Assembly: GCF_050947875.1 (NCBI RefSeq)
Contig: NC_134572.1
Span: 128,278,605-128,342,604 of the forward strand
From: Dermacentor variabilis
Lineage: Eukaryota > Arthropoda > Arachnida > Ixodida > Ixodidae
DNA: 64,000 nucleotides
Direction: 5' to 3'
Shown: piece by piece, positions 33,968 to 45,220 of the stretch
Position numbering within the stretch: the stretch's first letter is position 1
Layout: the number at the start of each line of letters is the position of its first letter
Notes under the pieces: model-generated
Database searches by the model: none
What the model was told of the DNA's origin: nothing
What the model saw: only the letters and a program-made list of their open reading frames with translations
Position numbers and translations under genes: made by a program

Positions 33968-34998
33968 AAATATGTTAGATTGCTTGCGGCAGGCAACCTC
34001 AAGTTCTAAATACGCGGTGGTGGCTGTCGGAGCATCGATGGGTGCAACGAAGACCGCGGCGAGCGTCCGGACTCGAGAGACGCACCGGGCGGAGGAGGTG
34101 GCCATCGCCTTGGGCGTCTCCGACCCCGGATGCACTACAGTGTTGTGTGACTCTAGAACGACAGTGAAGAACTACGCCAAGGTTAGGGTATGTAGTGAGG
34201 CCGCGCGCATACTGCGCAAGGGCGAAGACATCGGACGCAAACGTGCTGTGGTGATCAAGTGGTTTCCGGCCCACATGGGCAGTGACGTGTCGGAACGCGG
34301 GAACGTGAACCACAACGAGACGGCCAACTCGGCCGCGCGAGGACTAAGCAACCGCGCAGCTGCAAGCACGGCCGACTCGGAGTGTTGGTCACGGTGCAGT
34401 GCCAAGGACAAGATGACCACCTTCAACGAAATAGTGAAGTGGTACAGGCTTAACAGACAGACTATGCCGCCACCTCACCCGGGGCTTACCCGGAAGGAGG
34501 CAGTGTTATACAGGCAATTACAGACGGGGCCCCTGCTCACCCCGGTGCTAGCTAAGCACGTGTGTCCGAGCGTGTACGCGAGTGATGTGTGTAGACTTTG
34601 CGCGAAGGAGAGAGCCACCGCGGCTCATATCCTTTGGGACTGTAGCATAAATCCGCGAGAAGCCAGCGAGAAGACAACGATCCCGCCGTAGCTAGAGGCT
34701 GCAACAAGGAGCTATGACAAAGAGACACAACTCAAGGCCGTGCAGCAGGTCTCGGCAGCTCTAGAGAGGCAGCGACCGCGCGAAACCGAGGAGAAGGGGG
34801 GCAGCACCCCTAGGAAGGGGGCGGCGGCCCTCTCGGACCCGCGGAAGTATCGAGGAACCAAGACCTCGAGGAGCACAATGCATGAGACTGACGTAGTGGC
34901 CGCATCGCGGTAGAAGCTTGTCCTCCCTGCGTGGAGGGAGCCTAACCGACTCTGCAGGCATTTTCCCTAAAGTTGTTCTCTCTCTCTCTCTCTCTCAC
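33968..34998 (+). mobile_element. RNase H-type LINE, 5'-truncated, (TC)n tail
   Basis: Open from 33972 to 34691: the C-terminal half of RNase H (HRAEEVAIALGVSDPGCTTV, VLCDSRTTVKNYAKV, VIKWFPAHMGSDVSERGN, ETANSAARGLSNRA), then PPPHPGLTRKEAVLYRQLQT, MYP-like HVCPSVYASD and the zinc knuckle CRLCAKERATAAHILWDC. A stop at 34689-34691 is followed in the same frame by further LINE-like sequence (ETQLKAVQQVSAALERQRPR), so that stop is probably a mutation. The 3' end is (TC)n at 34977-34996. RT is absent; the copy is 5'-truncated and inactive. Confidence 0.88.
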
Positions 34999-37650
34999 CA
35001 CTGAGTTCTACCAGTACAAGCTTATAGGGCTGAAACTTGGAGGACAATAAAAGTGCGTGAGAACAATTTGAACACTGCGCAACCAGCGGTGGAAGGAAAA
35101 ATAAGTGTGACGTTAGGCTTAATTATAGATGCCGGTGATACGATTAGAGAGAGAGATGATGATGATGTGTGGCTGATGTTTCAGTTCATAGAGGAGGAAG
35201 TGGAGCTATCATGTGATGCATGCAGCAAAGGTACGATGATCTTTAGCGCAATGTAATATATAAGGACAACAGTCGAGGAGGGAAGGGAAATAAGTCATAC
35301 GATGAAATAAGGAAATTAGCACGAATGGGATGGAAATAGTTAATGCAAGAACGCGAGTAATTGATAATCGCTGACGTTATGATGATGATCAGCCCTACGA
35401 ATCAAACAACCCAACCTCATTTTTCGGTTTCAGGTTCCCGTTTGTCTTGCTACTCTCATGACATTTAGTTAATTCAGTTTAATTTCGAGCATCATATAGA
35501 ATTTATTGATGCTCAATGCAACAAACGTTTGAAGCACCGGTCGAGCAAGAAACCGCTGGGAAGGAAAATTAAGAGGTGCATCTGGGCTCTTGGCGAGAGC
35601 TGGATGCCAACTTGGTCGCTGGTGGGCTTCCTATTGTAGATACAGTCTATACATAGTCTGTTTTGTGGGCTTATCTCCACTCGTAACAATGTTAGAGGAA
35701 TCTATTCAATAAAAGAAAGCAAACGAGCGTTTTTTTCTCATACTTTCGCATTCTTTGGGGAGAGTAATTTTATTTGTGGTGTGGCAGTGCTGTATTGAAT
35801 AGGAGAATATTCGTAAAGCCCTCAACAGAATGTTTCTTTCAATGGGCACTTTGGAAGTACTTCAATAACACTCTTCACCGTGACCGAGTTATGATGTTGA
35901 AGGTGAATCTAACGAGTCGCTAACGTCAGCTCGGTAGAAGTGTTTTAAAATCTTGTTTATTAGACTAAGGAATGGTCTGCGGTGACGTATCACTTACAAA
36001 GCATTCAGTGACAGCGCATTTTCGCAACGGCTGTACGAGAAATATACGTAAGGTTGTATACCTTATATATTGTAGATGTATGCGTGAGGGCACTCCTTGG
36101 TGGGCTACTACCTCATAATATGCATTGCTTGTTGCACTTATCACGCAGGGAGTGTGCTGAACTTAATGCAAAGGCATTGAGGCTATCTTTTGCTACTTAC
36201 ATACATCAACAGCGCGGCGATGTCGGGTTACCTCACCACTTGCTAGCATTTCTAGACACACAATCGAGATCGGCGTTCGTTTACTCGGACCTTCACTATA
36301 GGGGGCCTGAAAAAACCCGCGCATTCTCCCGACACAATTGCTTTCTTGCTGGTGATACGACCCGCTCCGCTGGTGCGCGGAGTACTTTCGTTTCCATTAT
36401 TGCATTTTTTTTTCTTGATTCCGAGGGCAATACAGGGTGCAACGCAAGCGCTCACACGCACACTAGTTGTCCTCCCCGAAGTAGCTACTTTCTCCATGCA
36501 GGCGCGACGTGCGGACCCGCGTTTCTCGCGAGCGTTTCCTCCGCGCGGCGGGAAAAAACAGCCGCGTGTTGGCGCCCGGCGGCTTGGAACGGCCGCGGGG
36601 CGCCTCGGTCTGGCCGGGCCCGGACGCTCTCCGAACCGGGAAGTGCGGAAAAAGGCGAGAGAAAGAAAAGTGATTTGCCGGATAAGGAAGCGGCGCCGTG
36701 CCGCGATGAGGCACAAAAGCAAAGAGGAAGAACTAGGCCTCGGCCCCCCTGATCTCGACGCTCCACTGCCCGGGGCCGTCGAGGGACGGAGAAGCGAGCG
36801 AGCGAGGGAGGTTCGATGTTCGGGAAAGTGGGCATTACGACGCTCCGAGCGACAAACTGGCGTTTCGTGTCCGTGTGCCGTTCGAGAGCAGCCCGCATTG
36901 TCGCCGTGGTTCTTCGACGCCCGGTTGGAAAAGGAAGGGTTCCTATAGAGACGTAGAGCCACTGAGTCATAAGCGCGCCGCGCGGCTCCATTAGAGCCCC
37001 AACACGTAGCCGGTATTTTTTAGTCGCTGCGCTACGATGCGGTCGGTGTACAAACAAAGGGGAATTTAAACTCTGTAGGGCCCCCAATATTGTTGCCGCT
37101 GCGAGCTGCAAGCACATGAGACACACGTTAGGCCGAAGATGCTGCGTGCTTATCACGCGCTGTCGAAATTACCCGGCGAATCAGCGCTACATGTGGCCGC
37201 AGCGGAAAAGTTATTGTGTGGCTGTTGCTATGCGCATCGCTGTGCCACGAATCATTGGCTCCAGACCCAGAATGCTAGCCAGTTGGCCGTATCGTTAGTA
37301 GTCAGATTATTTGCCCCCTTTCATCAATAGTGATAGCTTTATGTACATCCGAGGTGCGGTTCACGCAATCCTTGTACGGCACCATAGGAACACGTATCGG
37401 TAAGAATAGTTTTAACAAAACTGGACATGTCTCTACCAAGTATCAGCAATCCTGGACTCTCGTAGAAGCGCTGTCCATGCAATAAGCGCGCACTTTTGTA
37501 GTTCACTTGTGGGTCTTGACCGTAATCTAGTTTCCGCGGAGAGTTGCACTCTATCTAGAGCACGATGTCTTTCGATATATAGTCGTCTTGGTTTTCCTGT
37601 GCGAAGCATGATTAATGCGCTGTAACAAATTGCGTTCATCGTATTCTCCT
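34999..37650. other. No gene recognised; CpG-rich core
   Basis: From about 36450 to 36900 the sequence is strongly CpG-rich with long overlapping frames on both strands (up to 236 codons). Their composition (Arg, Pro, Ala, Gly) is what GC-rich DNA gives by chance; I see no domain. An untranslated first exon or promoter is possible. Confidence 0.35.
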
Positions 37651-37820
37651 GGGGAGGTATTCTGTAAGAGTCCGCATAGGGGACATGTCCATTTTGTCTG
37701 CTGCTGAAGGGCTGATTGGCTGTGTTGCTGCTTACGCGCAGCCCAGCCCAGCCAATTAGAACTTCAACAGCAGGCGAAATGGACATGTCCACTAAGTGGA
37801 CCCTTACAGAATACCTCCCC
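37651..37820. mobile_element. MITE-like element with long terminal inverted repeats
   Basis: The first 18 bases, GGGGAGGTATTCTGTAAG, are exactly inverted at the right end (37803-37820). Inward of this both arms continue as related sequence for about 70 bp, sharing GGACATGTCCATTT, CTGCTG.TGAAG and ATTGGCTG. The whole 170 bp is thus one fold-back with a short GC-rich centre. There is no coding capacity. Flanks (CTCCT and TGATT) show no clear TSD, so the superfamily cannot be assigned. Confidence 0.85.
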
Positions 37821-38428
37821 TGATTCCATCTATACACCATCGATGCACTCATCTCATCCTCTCCTATATAGAAAGTACAATGACTAAATGGAGCCCATGT
37901 TCGACGGCTTGACAGACAGGGTGATATCACTATAATATTTTTTTAAAGCTGAAAACGCCTTTCTCAGAATATTATGCCTACTTCGTTAAAAAATAATTTA
38001 ACTCTCGATGCAGCGACCAAGCAACAAAAAACTTGACACACGAGATAGGGGCGAGCAAGATATTGCTTTTATGTGATGATTTCTTCCGTGAGTGCTTAGG
38101 ACCTTGGAGGCATAAACTTGCTTGAAGCAATACCCGTTTTGCATTCTTTCACCATGCATTGGAAGGCTTCCAACGGAGGGTTCGGAAACCTACGAGTGAA
38201 ACATTTTTGCCAACAAAATTTACATTTAGTACATCTTGACGCAACATTCTTGAATCGTAAAACGAGTCCGATTGGTAAAGCTTAGGAGAAATTCGGGAGA
38301 ATTGACAAAAGTTCTGTAGCGCACTGTAATGATATGTTGTCGTAATGTTCTGAGCTCAATTTGTGTCTCCCATACTGCCTATGGGATACCACGTTCACTT
38401 TTGTGTACCCCGTGTTTACTCACCGGGT
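37821..38428. other. No gene recognised
   Basis: AT-rich sequence between the MITE and a SINE; nothing recognised. Confidence 0.5.
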
Positions 38429-38664
38429 GTGCTTAGTGGCTTTGACACTGTGCTGCTAAACACAAGGTCGCGGGATTAAATAGCGGTTGCGGTGGCCGCG
38501 TTTCAACGGGGCAAAATGGAAGAACGCCGTTGTACCGGCGGTCGGGTGCACGTTGAGAACCTTCTGAGATGAAAATGAATGCGGACTGTCCCACTACGGC
38601 TTGCCTCATAATCAACCACTGTATTAGCACACAAAACCCTATACTTTTTGTTGTTGTTGTTGTT
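38429..38664 (+). mobile_element. tRNA-derived SINE (family 1), diverged full-length copy
   Basis: Head TAGTGGCTTTGACACTGTGC, body GGGGCAAAATGGAAGAACGC, GGTGCACGTTGAGAACCTTC and 3' end CCTCATAATCAACCACTG, AAAACCC, with a (GTT)n tail at about 38649-38664. More diverged than the copies at 21458 and 60771. Confidence 0.85.
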
Positions 38665-38802
38665 GTTTTTTTCACACCGAGTTTGAGTGGCGCTGAGAAT
38701 GACCCATTTCAGTAGGCGTGATTGTGAACATACGAAGAGAATGGTAGCGGCAGCCGATTTCTATAGGGATTTCGATGCGATAACGCTCATGAACCGTCCC
38801 AC

Positions 38803-38880
38803 GTGGCCAAAATTAGTCCGTAGCCCCCCATTACGGCTTGTCTCATAATCAGATCTTGGTTTTGTAATGTAAAACGATAG
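38803..38880 (+). mobile_element. tRNA-derived SINE (family 1), 3' fragment
   Basis: GTGGCCAAAATTAGTCC, CCCCATTACGGCTTGTCTCA, TAATCAGATCTTGGTTTTG match the family's 3' third only. Confidence 0.75.
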
Positions 38881-38893
38881 AATATATTTTAAA

Positions 38894-40644
38894 GGGTTCT
38901 GAGAGACCTTAGAGCTCTAACTTCAGCTATCGTTTTCCAACCTCCAGCCATCACGAAACGAAGCTTGGTTGTCGTGGTCGTCAATTCTATGACAGCGTCC
39001 ATTTCACGAGTATTGGGAATGACTCGCCATTAAGCGTAATTCTAAAGGGAGATTTGAACAAATGCAGAATTCCGCACATCACACTTTCAGCCCTCGTGCG
39101 CCAAAGTCACTCTCCCAAATAAAGAGGCTAGCAACCACTTTGCTGCGCCCATGGCGGCTTGCCCGTGGGTCCCTTCGCCTCGATTTCAAGCGTTCGTCAT
39201 GGCGCGCCGTCCACTGCACGTAATACTCCCAAGATCAAGAGTGGTCGCGGCGTCTCTGCCACGGCCGCGCTCAGGTAATCCAGCCGAGCCCGCTGAAAGC
39301 AGGCCGCAGGGGTCGAATCGGTTGCGCCGGGGCGAGGCGATTGCCGGGTCACTGCCGGACGCACGGCCGGCTTTTGTGCGTTCCTCCTCTCCAAGAGCCG
39401 CACTCCCTCTCTCTCACCCTGGACCTGCTTAGCTGTTTAACTTTTTCCTGCACTCAACGGGTCGGATCGGCGCTCATCGCTTTTCCGTGCGGAACGGCGG
39501 CGCGAGCGGCCGGGCCTACCGGTGCTTTGAGCGCGAGCGCCATTTTTGCTCCTAGGTCATTATTCTTTTCGAGGACCTTGCGTGGGCCATTTGCAAGCCT
39601 CATTGTTTCGGCCGCTGCGGAGAGCATCCCTAATGAGACCACTCTCATCTCGTTAACCGCGCCGACCTGCGGTTATACACGGTGTACGACAGCATCGTCA
39701 CGCGTCGAAAGGGCTTTCACACGGCGTGTCTTGTTTAGCATCGCAGCTCATCACGTGTCGTTGGTGCCTGGAATACTTGGCCTTAATTTCTGCATTGATT
39801 GTTTTCCTCGAACGGTTCCTCGATGCCGGCGAGATTACAGGGTTTTTTTAAATACGGTATGCGAAGGAGGCCACCTTGCTTTTGATGCCGATGACAACTG
39901 CGCGCGACATGCAACATGCTTTAATAGTATAAAAAACCTTGAACACTGCCGACCATAGAGTTTACTGAAATATAACTATAACGCGTACATTAAGCAAGCT
40001 ATAGGAGATCAAAATTACTGCGTAACGTTCTCGGCCGTTTAACCGCAAAATATAATTTTGATCTTTTGTACAAAGCGGTGTATAATGCATGACTTTGTTC
40101 GCTGTAGATTTGCCTAGTAGATAGAAATCAGTACTGTTTGTTAATCGCGGAGGCAAGCTTGACGCTGCGATTTGTGAAAGTTTCCTTCAATTTTTCGTAC
40201 AAAGAGGGATAATGACCTAGTTTAAAAAAATTGTCTTGATAGGTTTGAGACCTTAATTATTTCCTTTTAATGCAATAAGTGTCACCAAAATTAGTTCCGT
40301 GTACGCACAGTGAAACTTATTGTCATTTCCACTCTTTCACTTCAAGGGAGTAATGGTTTGGGTTAAAACTCGAGGACAGCCCAGTGAAAGCGATGCCCCA
40401 ATATTATAAATTGTCGCGGTTAGCATGCCGCAGTCCGCTACACTAGACATCTTGCCGACCTCTGCTAATTATGTATGGGAAATAGGACTTCCGCAGAACT
40501 CCCCTGATGTAAATATTTAATGTGTGCGCTGTAACCTACGAGTATTTTTTCGCTTTTATGACCGCTGCAATGATCAGTACGAGACTTGCAGAATTACCAT
40601 ACGGGTTTTAGGTGAAGATATGCGGAGCCGTAAACACTGTGCCT
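38894..40644. other. No gene recognised; CpG-rich part
   Basis: 39150-39560 is GC- and CpG-rich with a 205-codon frame (39341-39958) that carries no motif. The rest is AT-rich. Confidence 0.4.
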
Positions 40645-40651
40645 ACACACA

Positions 40652-40711
<60 letters not shown>

Positions 40712-40729
40712 TATATATATATATATATT
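40645..40729. repeat. (CA)n(TA)n microsatellite
   Basis: CA repeats to about 40710 pass directly into (AT)9, which ends at the start of a SINE fragment whose 5' tip is missing. Confidence 0.95.
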
Positions 40730-40936
40730 AGTGGTTATGCTGCTGCTACGCACGAGGTCGCGGGATCAAATTCTGGCCACGGCGTCCGAATTTCGGTGGA
40801 GGTGGAATGCGAAAACATCCGTGCACATTGTCCCGCCGTACATCCCTGGTGCTGCAAATTATTTCTGAGTCCTCCACTACGGCGTGACTCATAGTCAAAT
40901 CATACTTTGGCACATAGAACCCCATAATTTTTTAAA
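40730..40936 (+). mobile_element. tRNA-derived SINE (family 1), 5' tip missing
   Basis: GCACGAGGTCGCGGGATC-AAATTC (box B region), GTGGAATGCGAAAACATCCG, CCTCCACTACGGCGTGACTC and AACCCCATAATTTTTT are recognisable. The box A region is lost into the adjacent (AT)n run. Confidence 0.85.
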
Positions 40937-40949
40937 AGAGCAAGTGGCG

Positions 40950-41125
40950 GTATATCAGCTGGTATGGGTGTGTGCCGCTAGGTATACGCCGTTCTTCAAG
41001 AAGCCTTTTTCACCCTAACTTAGGTCACTTGGTATACGGCTCCTTGGCGCGAGCTTGAAATACTCGGTAGGCGCGACTTTTCAATGCCCCTTTGTCACAG
41101 CAACTTGGGTCACAGGGTGTGGTGG
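40950..41125. repeat. 50-bp minisatellite, copy at 41 kb
   Basis: Diverged tandem units of 50 bp beginning ACTTGGGTCACTGGGTATGTG and including CTTTTCAATGCCCCTTTGTCA. The best units begin at about 41001, 41050 and 41100. The same unit forms the array around 43550-43800 and 45221-45450. Confidence 0.8.
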
Positions 41126-41542
41126 CTTACATGGAAGTGAGCTCGCCGATGAATAGGGGAAGATGGCCCACAATAATGCCACGTCAGTGTCCATCCCGCT
41201 TTCTCGACCAGGCACTGTAGAATGGTGTAGTGTATACACTATTGTACGAAAACACCAGAACATACCAGGCGTTGCCGGTTAACCCTCATCGACGCTTTCT
41301 TATACTTGACCCAGACATCTAAGTCACTTTACCGCTCGCGATCAAAAGGAGTTACGCTAGCTGGCTCCACAGGCTCACTAGGTGTGACGTTGACTCGGCG
41401 ATGCCTACATTTGATTCGCCGTGCGGACAGTGCGAACTGCGGGGCTGTATATCAGCTTACAAAACAATGTGCACGTATAGCTTGTCTTAACGTACGTTTA
41501 GCGGTGTCACGAAACACTGCGACGCCTTGGGTGCCATTGTAG
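41126..41542 (+). mobile_element. LINE-A fragment, older duplicate of the 43.8-kb copy
   Basis: From GGCTTACATGGAAGTGAGCTC onward it aligns with 43800-44150, including the non-coding part (CCCACTTTCT or CCCGCTTTCT, TGTATACACTATT) and the coding part: LAIKRSYASWLHRL, GVTLTRRCLHLIRRADSANC, the zinc-knuckle start. The C-terminal remainder is lost after about 41450. It has the same 5' junction with the 50-bp repeat as the 43.8-kb copy, so the pair arose by duplication of the region rather than by two insertions. Confidence 0.75.
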
Positions 41543-42540
41543 CTGCTGGTGTTACAAAAATCAGGATGCTGAACACTTTCAGCCTATGTAAATGCGAATG
41601 CTTTAGTTATTATGCAAATGTGGCTGCATTGTTGTGTTTCCAAACCCGATAATTTTTATATATTTCTGAATTCTACGTCACTTTTCTGTCCTTCAGAGTG
41701 ATGCAACTGGTTGTGCTAGCATGGCTCAACACTACACTGTGATGGAAGACAAAGACCAAGGCTTGCACACAGACATGGTGCTTAATTGCGATCCAAATAC
41801 TTCTGTATAGTTTCGCATATCATACATTTCGGAACAGCATTGAAGTGTGCGTTTGCAACTATGAGTATTTATGCAAACAATGGGCTTGCTACGGCTAGCC
41901 GGATTATTGTTGACACTGTTCAAACTGTCTTAGTAGTGACAGCGGTTAGGCACTTCTTTTGTTTCTACATAATAGTCAAAGAGGAAATCAATACATGATG
42001 CATCATTCTTTTTGTACCGCATTGTGTTTGATAAAGAATATAGCGGTAAAAATGGCAGTAAATTTTAATGTTTTGAGCTGGATGTTCACACTTACCCACG
42101 TCAGCGCGTCTATGGCTTAAATGCCTTATCTTTTCACTGCGTAGCACTTCACAAATAAAATACCTAGAGTCACACGGGTCCACCAACACAAATCTGAAAC
42201 ATCTCTACAATGCAAAAGAAAATACTCGCTGGCGCTGCACCGATGAGAATTAATTGAGAGAGAACATTGAATAAAAAAATTAGGATTAGTCTATTCATAA
42301 ATGCCTCTGTGCGTGCCAGTGACTGGATTGAGTTCCTAAACTGAGCTTTGGATATTTAGTTGAGCTTACGAGAGGAACTGTTTTTGTTTATGGCACATTT
42401 TGGACCTTCGCATGCTGTCGATGATCCAAGGTAGTTTTTTTTTTTTTACATAGAAATCTCTATTGGCAAAGGACGAATGCAAAATATGATGCTCTGCAAG
42501 CAACCCCCTTTGTCTGATAATGGACAGTTGCTGCCTTAAC
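41543..42540. other. No gene recognised
   Basis: AT-rich; a (T)12 run at about 42436-42447 and no motif. Confidence 0.5.
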
Positions 42541-42765
42541 CCATCGCAGTAGCGCAGTGGCTAGGACTTTGCACTGCTCAGCTCGAGGTCGCCGGTGCAA
42601 TCCCGTCCGTGGCGGGCTTATTTCAACGGGTACGAACTGAAAAGATACTCGTGTACTTACACTTCGATGCACCGTCATGAAACGCAGGTGGGCGGAGTCA
42701 ATCCAGAGTTCCTCCGCTAAGACGCGTCTCGTAAACAGACTGTGTTTCCGGCACGAAAAAAATTA
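42541..42765 (+). mobile_element. tRNA-derived SINE (family 1), diverged full-length copy
   Basis: Head GTAGCGCAGTGGCTAGGAC, box B GGTGCAATCCC, body CGTGTACTTACACTTCGATG and 3' end ACTGTGTTTCCGGCACG-AAAAAAATTA. Strongly diverged but all blocks are in order. Confidence 0.75.
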
Positions 42766-42875
42766 TCGATTTCAATTTGGTCTCACCGCTCCCGAAATGG
42801 ATGAAGCTAGAGGTTGAAACACTTTTTTCGTGGAAGGTACATGTGTTGGGATGCATTATGTAACCGCGCAAACGA

Positions 42876-42935
42876 CAACGGACAAAGAAGGAAACACACA
42901 GGACAAGCGCGGAACTCAGATTTACTCCAGGAAAG
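42876..42935 (-). mobile_element. Penelope-like terminal fragment (candidate)
   Basis: CGACAACGGACAAAGAAGGA-AACACACAGGACAAGCGCGG resembles the terminal signature at 55560-55600 and in the hairpin at 44697-44783 (GACGAAG or GACAAAG, ACACGGGACA, AGCGC). Short and without coding sequence, so the call is tentative. Confidence 0.4.
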
Positions 42936-43549
42936 CCACAAATTTATACATGTATCATAATCACACTTGATAATCATCGGACAACCATCACTTGACGTTG
43001 GCATCCGGGCGTGAGTGGCACAAATTTCCATGTAAATAATGTATTCCAATATCGACTACCAACTAGCCCACCTTTCCCTGTTAAATAGGTACATGTGTGA
43101 CGATGATACCAGGCTCCCTATGCATGTCCATTACAGGCCACGAACGCTATACTATTACGGCGGGTTCATCGTGTAGGTGGCTCAAAATCACTTGCAGAAT
43201 ATGTGTGGGAGCAAGGCTCACGTGTAATTATGAAGATGCTAACGGCTCTACTCGGAAACATGCCACACATTATCTAGCCCTTATGGAAGCTTTTATCCTG
43301 ACCGTTCCAGGTCATCGGCATGGTTAAAGCGCATTCGGCGTAAGATACGCCACCATCCTGAAAGTTTTCAACGCTACTAACATTCTGTGGGAACTTCCCC
43401 CAAGATTGTGGTTGATCTGTCTCTATTTGTGTACGTCCGCGGCTCACCTGTATCCCGCCAACTTGGATTACTGTACAGTCCACGGGCAAAGGAGTAGAGC
43501 ATCAGGCTGCTGTTATGAGGGAACGAGGTTCGAAACTAACCCTCGGACA
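42936..43549. other. No gene recognised
   Basis: No repeat or motif seen. Confidence 0.45.
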
Positions 43550-43801
43550 AACCTAGGTCACTGGGTGTGTGGTGTCCTCTGACAAAGCACCATGACGTCA
43601 ACTTGCGTGACTAGGTATGTGCCACTAGGTACGCACCTTTCTTTCAAGGACCCTTTTTCCCCCTAAATTTGGTCACTTGGTATATGGCACTGTGTATGTG
43701 CCTCTCTTCAATGAAACTTTGTGACCCGAGCTTCAGTTACTGCGTACGTGCTGTTTTTCAATGCCCCTCTGTCCCGGCAACTTCCGTTACAGGGTATGTG
43801 G
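43550..43801. repeat. 50-bp minisatellite, left part of the 43-45 kb array
   Basis: Successive units start at ACCTAGGTCACTGGGTGTGTG (about 43551), ACTTGCGTGACTAGGTATGTG, ATTTGGTCACTTGGTATATGG, GCTTCAGTTACTGCGTACGTG and ACTTCCGTTACAGGGTATGTG. Exact 50-base units are seen here and at 45221-45450. The last unit is cut by LINE-A after GGGTATGTGG. Confidence 0.85.
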
Positions 43802-44284
43802 CTTATATAGAAATGAGCTCATCGATTACGAGAGGAAAATGGCCAACAATAATGCAATGTAAGTGCCCATCCCACTTTCTAGACCGGCACTAATGCTGTA
43901 ATGTATACACTATTTTACGAAAGCACTAGAACATACTGGACGCTACCGACTCACCCTCATCGACGCCTTCGTATACTCGACCCAGAATCTAAATGAAATT
44001 ACCGCCAGCGATCAAAAGGAGTTGCGCTAGCTGGCTCCACAGGCTATGACTACGTGTGACATTCACTCGGCGATACCTGCGCTCTATTGGCCGTGCAGAC
44101 AGTCCGGACTGCGAGGGTTGCGAGGTACTTAAGACTACAGGACACGTTCAGTGCATCTGCCCGCGACTAGGTTGGCAAAGAGAATCATTAGTACAATATT
44201 TGTTCGGTTTACCAATCAACTTTCTTCTGAAAAAATTGTCTTGGGGCATTGGCCCGATCCTTGTTGGCGCAGGGTTCTAAAGGC

Positions 44285-44981
44285 CACCTTTGCCTAAAGG
44301 CCGCCTTTACGTTCTAGGTGGACTCTGCCGTCGCCAAGCTACCCTGCTTTGTCGAATATGGCTAGGGGTGCCCTTCACCAAGTCTTTTCCTTTCCAAATC
44401 GGATGGGCTGACGACGCCTCGTGTGATGACTGTGGTAACGAGGAGACTCTTCAACACCTTCTCTGTGACTGTCCTAGCTATAATTTACAGAGACGATCGC
44501 TCGCAATCGCGATAGCGCGCTTTGACCAAATACTTCTAACAGAGAAACTTATTTTAATATGCCGCTATCACAAGCCATCGCAGCATAGGGCGACGAGGGC
44601 ACTGTTGTAGTTTTTAAAGGCAACAAAATTGGACAAGCGGCTGTAGCCTGAACAGATGCTTATAGTAAGATCTTGATGAGGGCTAGTTGGTTCATACTTA
44701 GAACTGAGGTGAAACAGCGCGAAAAAGACGATTTGTTTCCTTGTGTCCTCGTCTTTTTCGCGCTGTTTCACCTCAGTTCTAAGATGCTTATAGTGCTGCA
44801 AGTGCTATTGTGCTGTGCGGTGATAGTATGCAGCGACAGTGACCGACTGTGATTGTATGTCTATTCTCCTTTCTTTATCTCTAATTTGTTATCACTTTAC
44901 CTCCCCTCGCCTCAGCAAACCGGATCTTCCCCTCTGGTTAACCTCCCTGTGTTTGCCCTTTCCTCTGTCTCTCTCTCTCTC
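44285..44981 (+). mobile_element. LINE-B (RNase H-type) nested in LINE-A
   Basis: TSD TTCTAAAGGC at 44275-44284 and 44982-44991. It encodes RIWLGVPFTKSFPFQIGWAD, the zinc knuckle CDDCGNEETLQHLLCDC, and FLKATKLDKRL with a stop at 44644-44646 (one TAG interrupts the end region). The 3' UTR carries CTGGTTAACCTCCCTG and ends in a (CT)n tail. It is itself split by the Penelope-type insert at 44667-44781. A different subfamily from LINE-A by knuckle sequence. Confidence 0.9.
44667..44781 (-). mobile_element. Penelope-type terminal insert with 35-bp perfect inverted repeat
   Basis: Flanked by a 13-bp TSD AGATGCTTATAGT (44654-44666 and 44782-44794). Inside, arms 44697-44731 and 44749-44783 are exact reverse complements around a 17-base loop. 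GGGCTAGTTGGT at 44680-44691 is shared with 59958 and 62029. The Penelope assignment rests on the resemblance of GACGAGGACACAAGG- and AGCGC-type signatures to the copy at 55.6 kb and on memory of tick elements; the repeats themselves are plain. Confidence 0.7.
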
Positions 44982-45220
44982 TTCTAAAGGCTCTTATCAA
45001 ATTATTGCACGAGATCGTTCGAGAATTGAAACCTTGAAGAGTTTTTTCCTCTTCAAGCTCACTCACCACCATCTTCACCCTCATCACCAATGTCTCTCTC
45101 CCTCCCTCTCTGTCTCCACTCCTGTCTCCCTTCCCCAATGCTGAGTAGCAGGTGAGAACTTTGATACAGGCCAACCTCTCACTTTTTATGCTAATAAATG
45201 AATCACTATTTCTCTTTTTT

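Larger units (their letters stand above)
43802..45220 (+). mobile_element. LINE-A (RNase H-type), inserted in the minisatellite
   Basis: Bounded by GGGTATGTGG at 43792-43801 and 45221-45230. The coding 3' part includes FTRRYLRSIGRADSPDC and the knuckle CEGCEVLKTTGHVQCICPR (44056-44280 frame). After the LINE-B insert the frame resumes as RRVLKALIKLLHEIVRELKP and a stop near 45033, then a 3' UTR with AATAAA near 45193. 5'-truncated and broken by frameshifts as well as by the nested insert. Confidence 0.85.

Noticed and set aside
36054..36962. ORFs of 200-236 codons on both strands in GC-rich DNA
   Set aside because: Overlapping frames on both strands with Arg/Pro/Ser/Ala bias and no motif are expected by chance at this composition.
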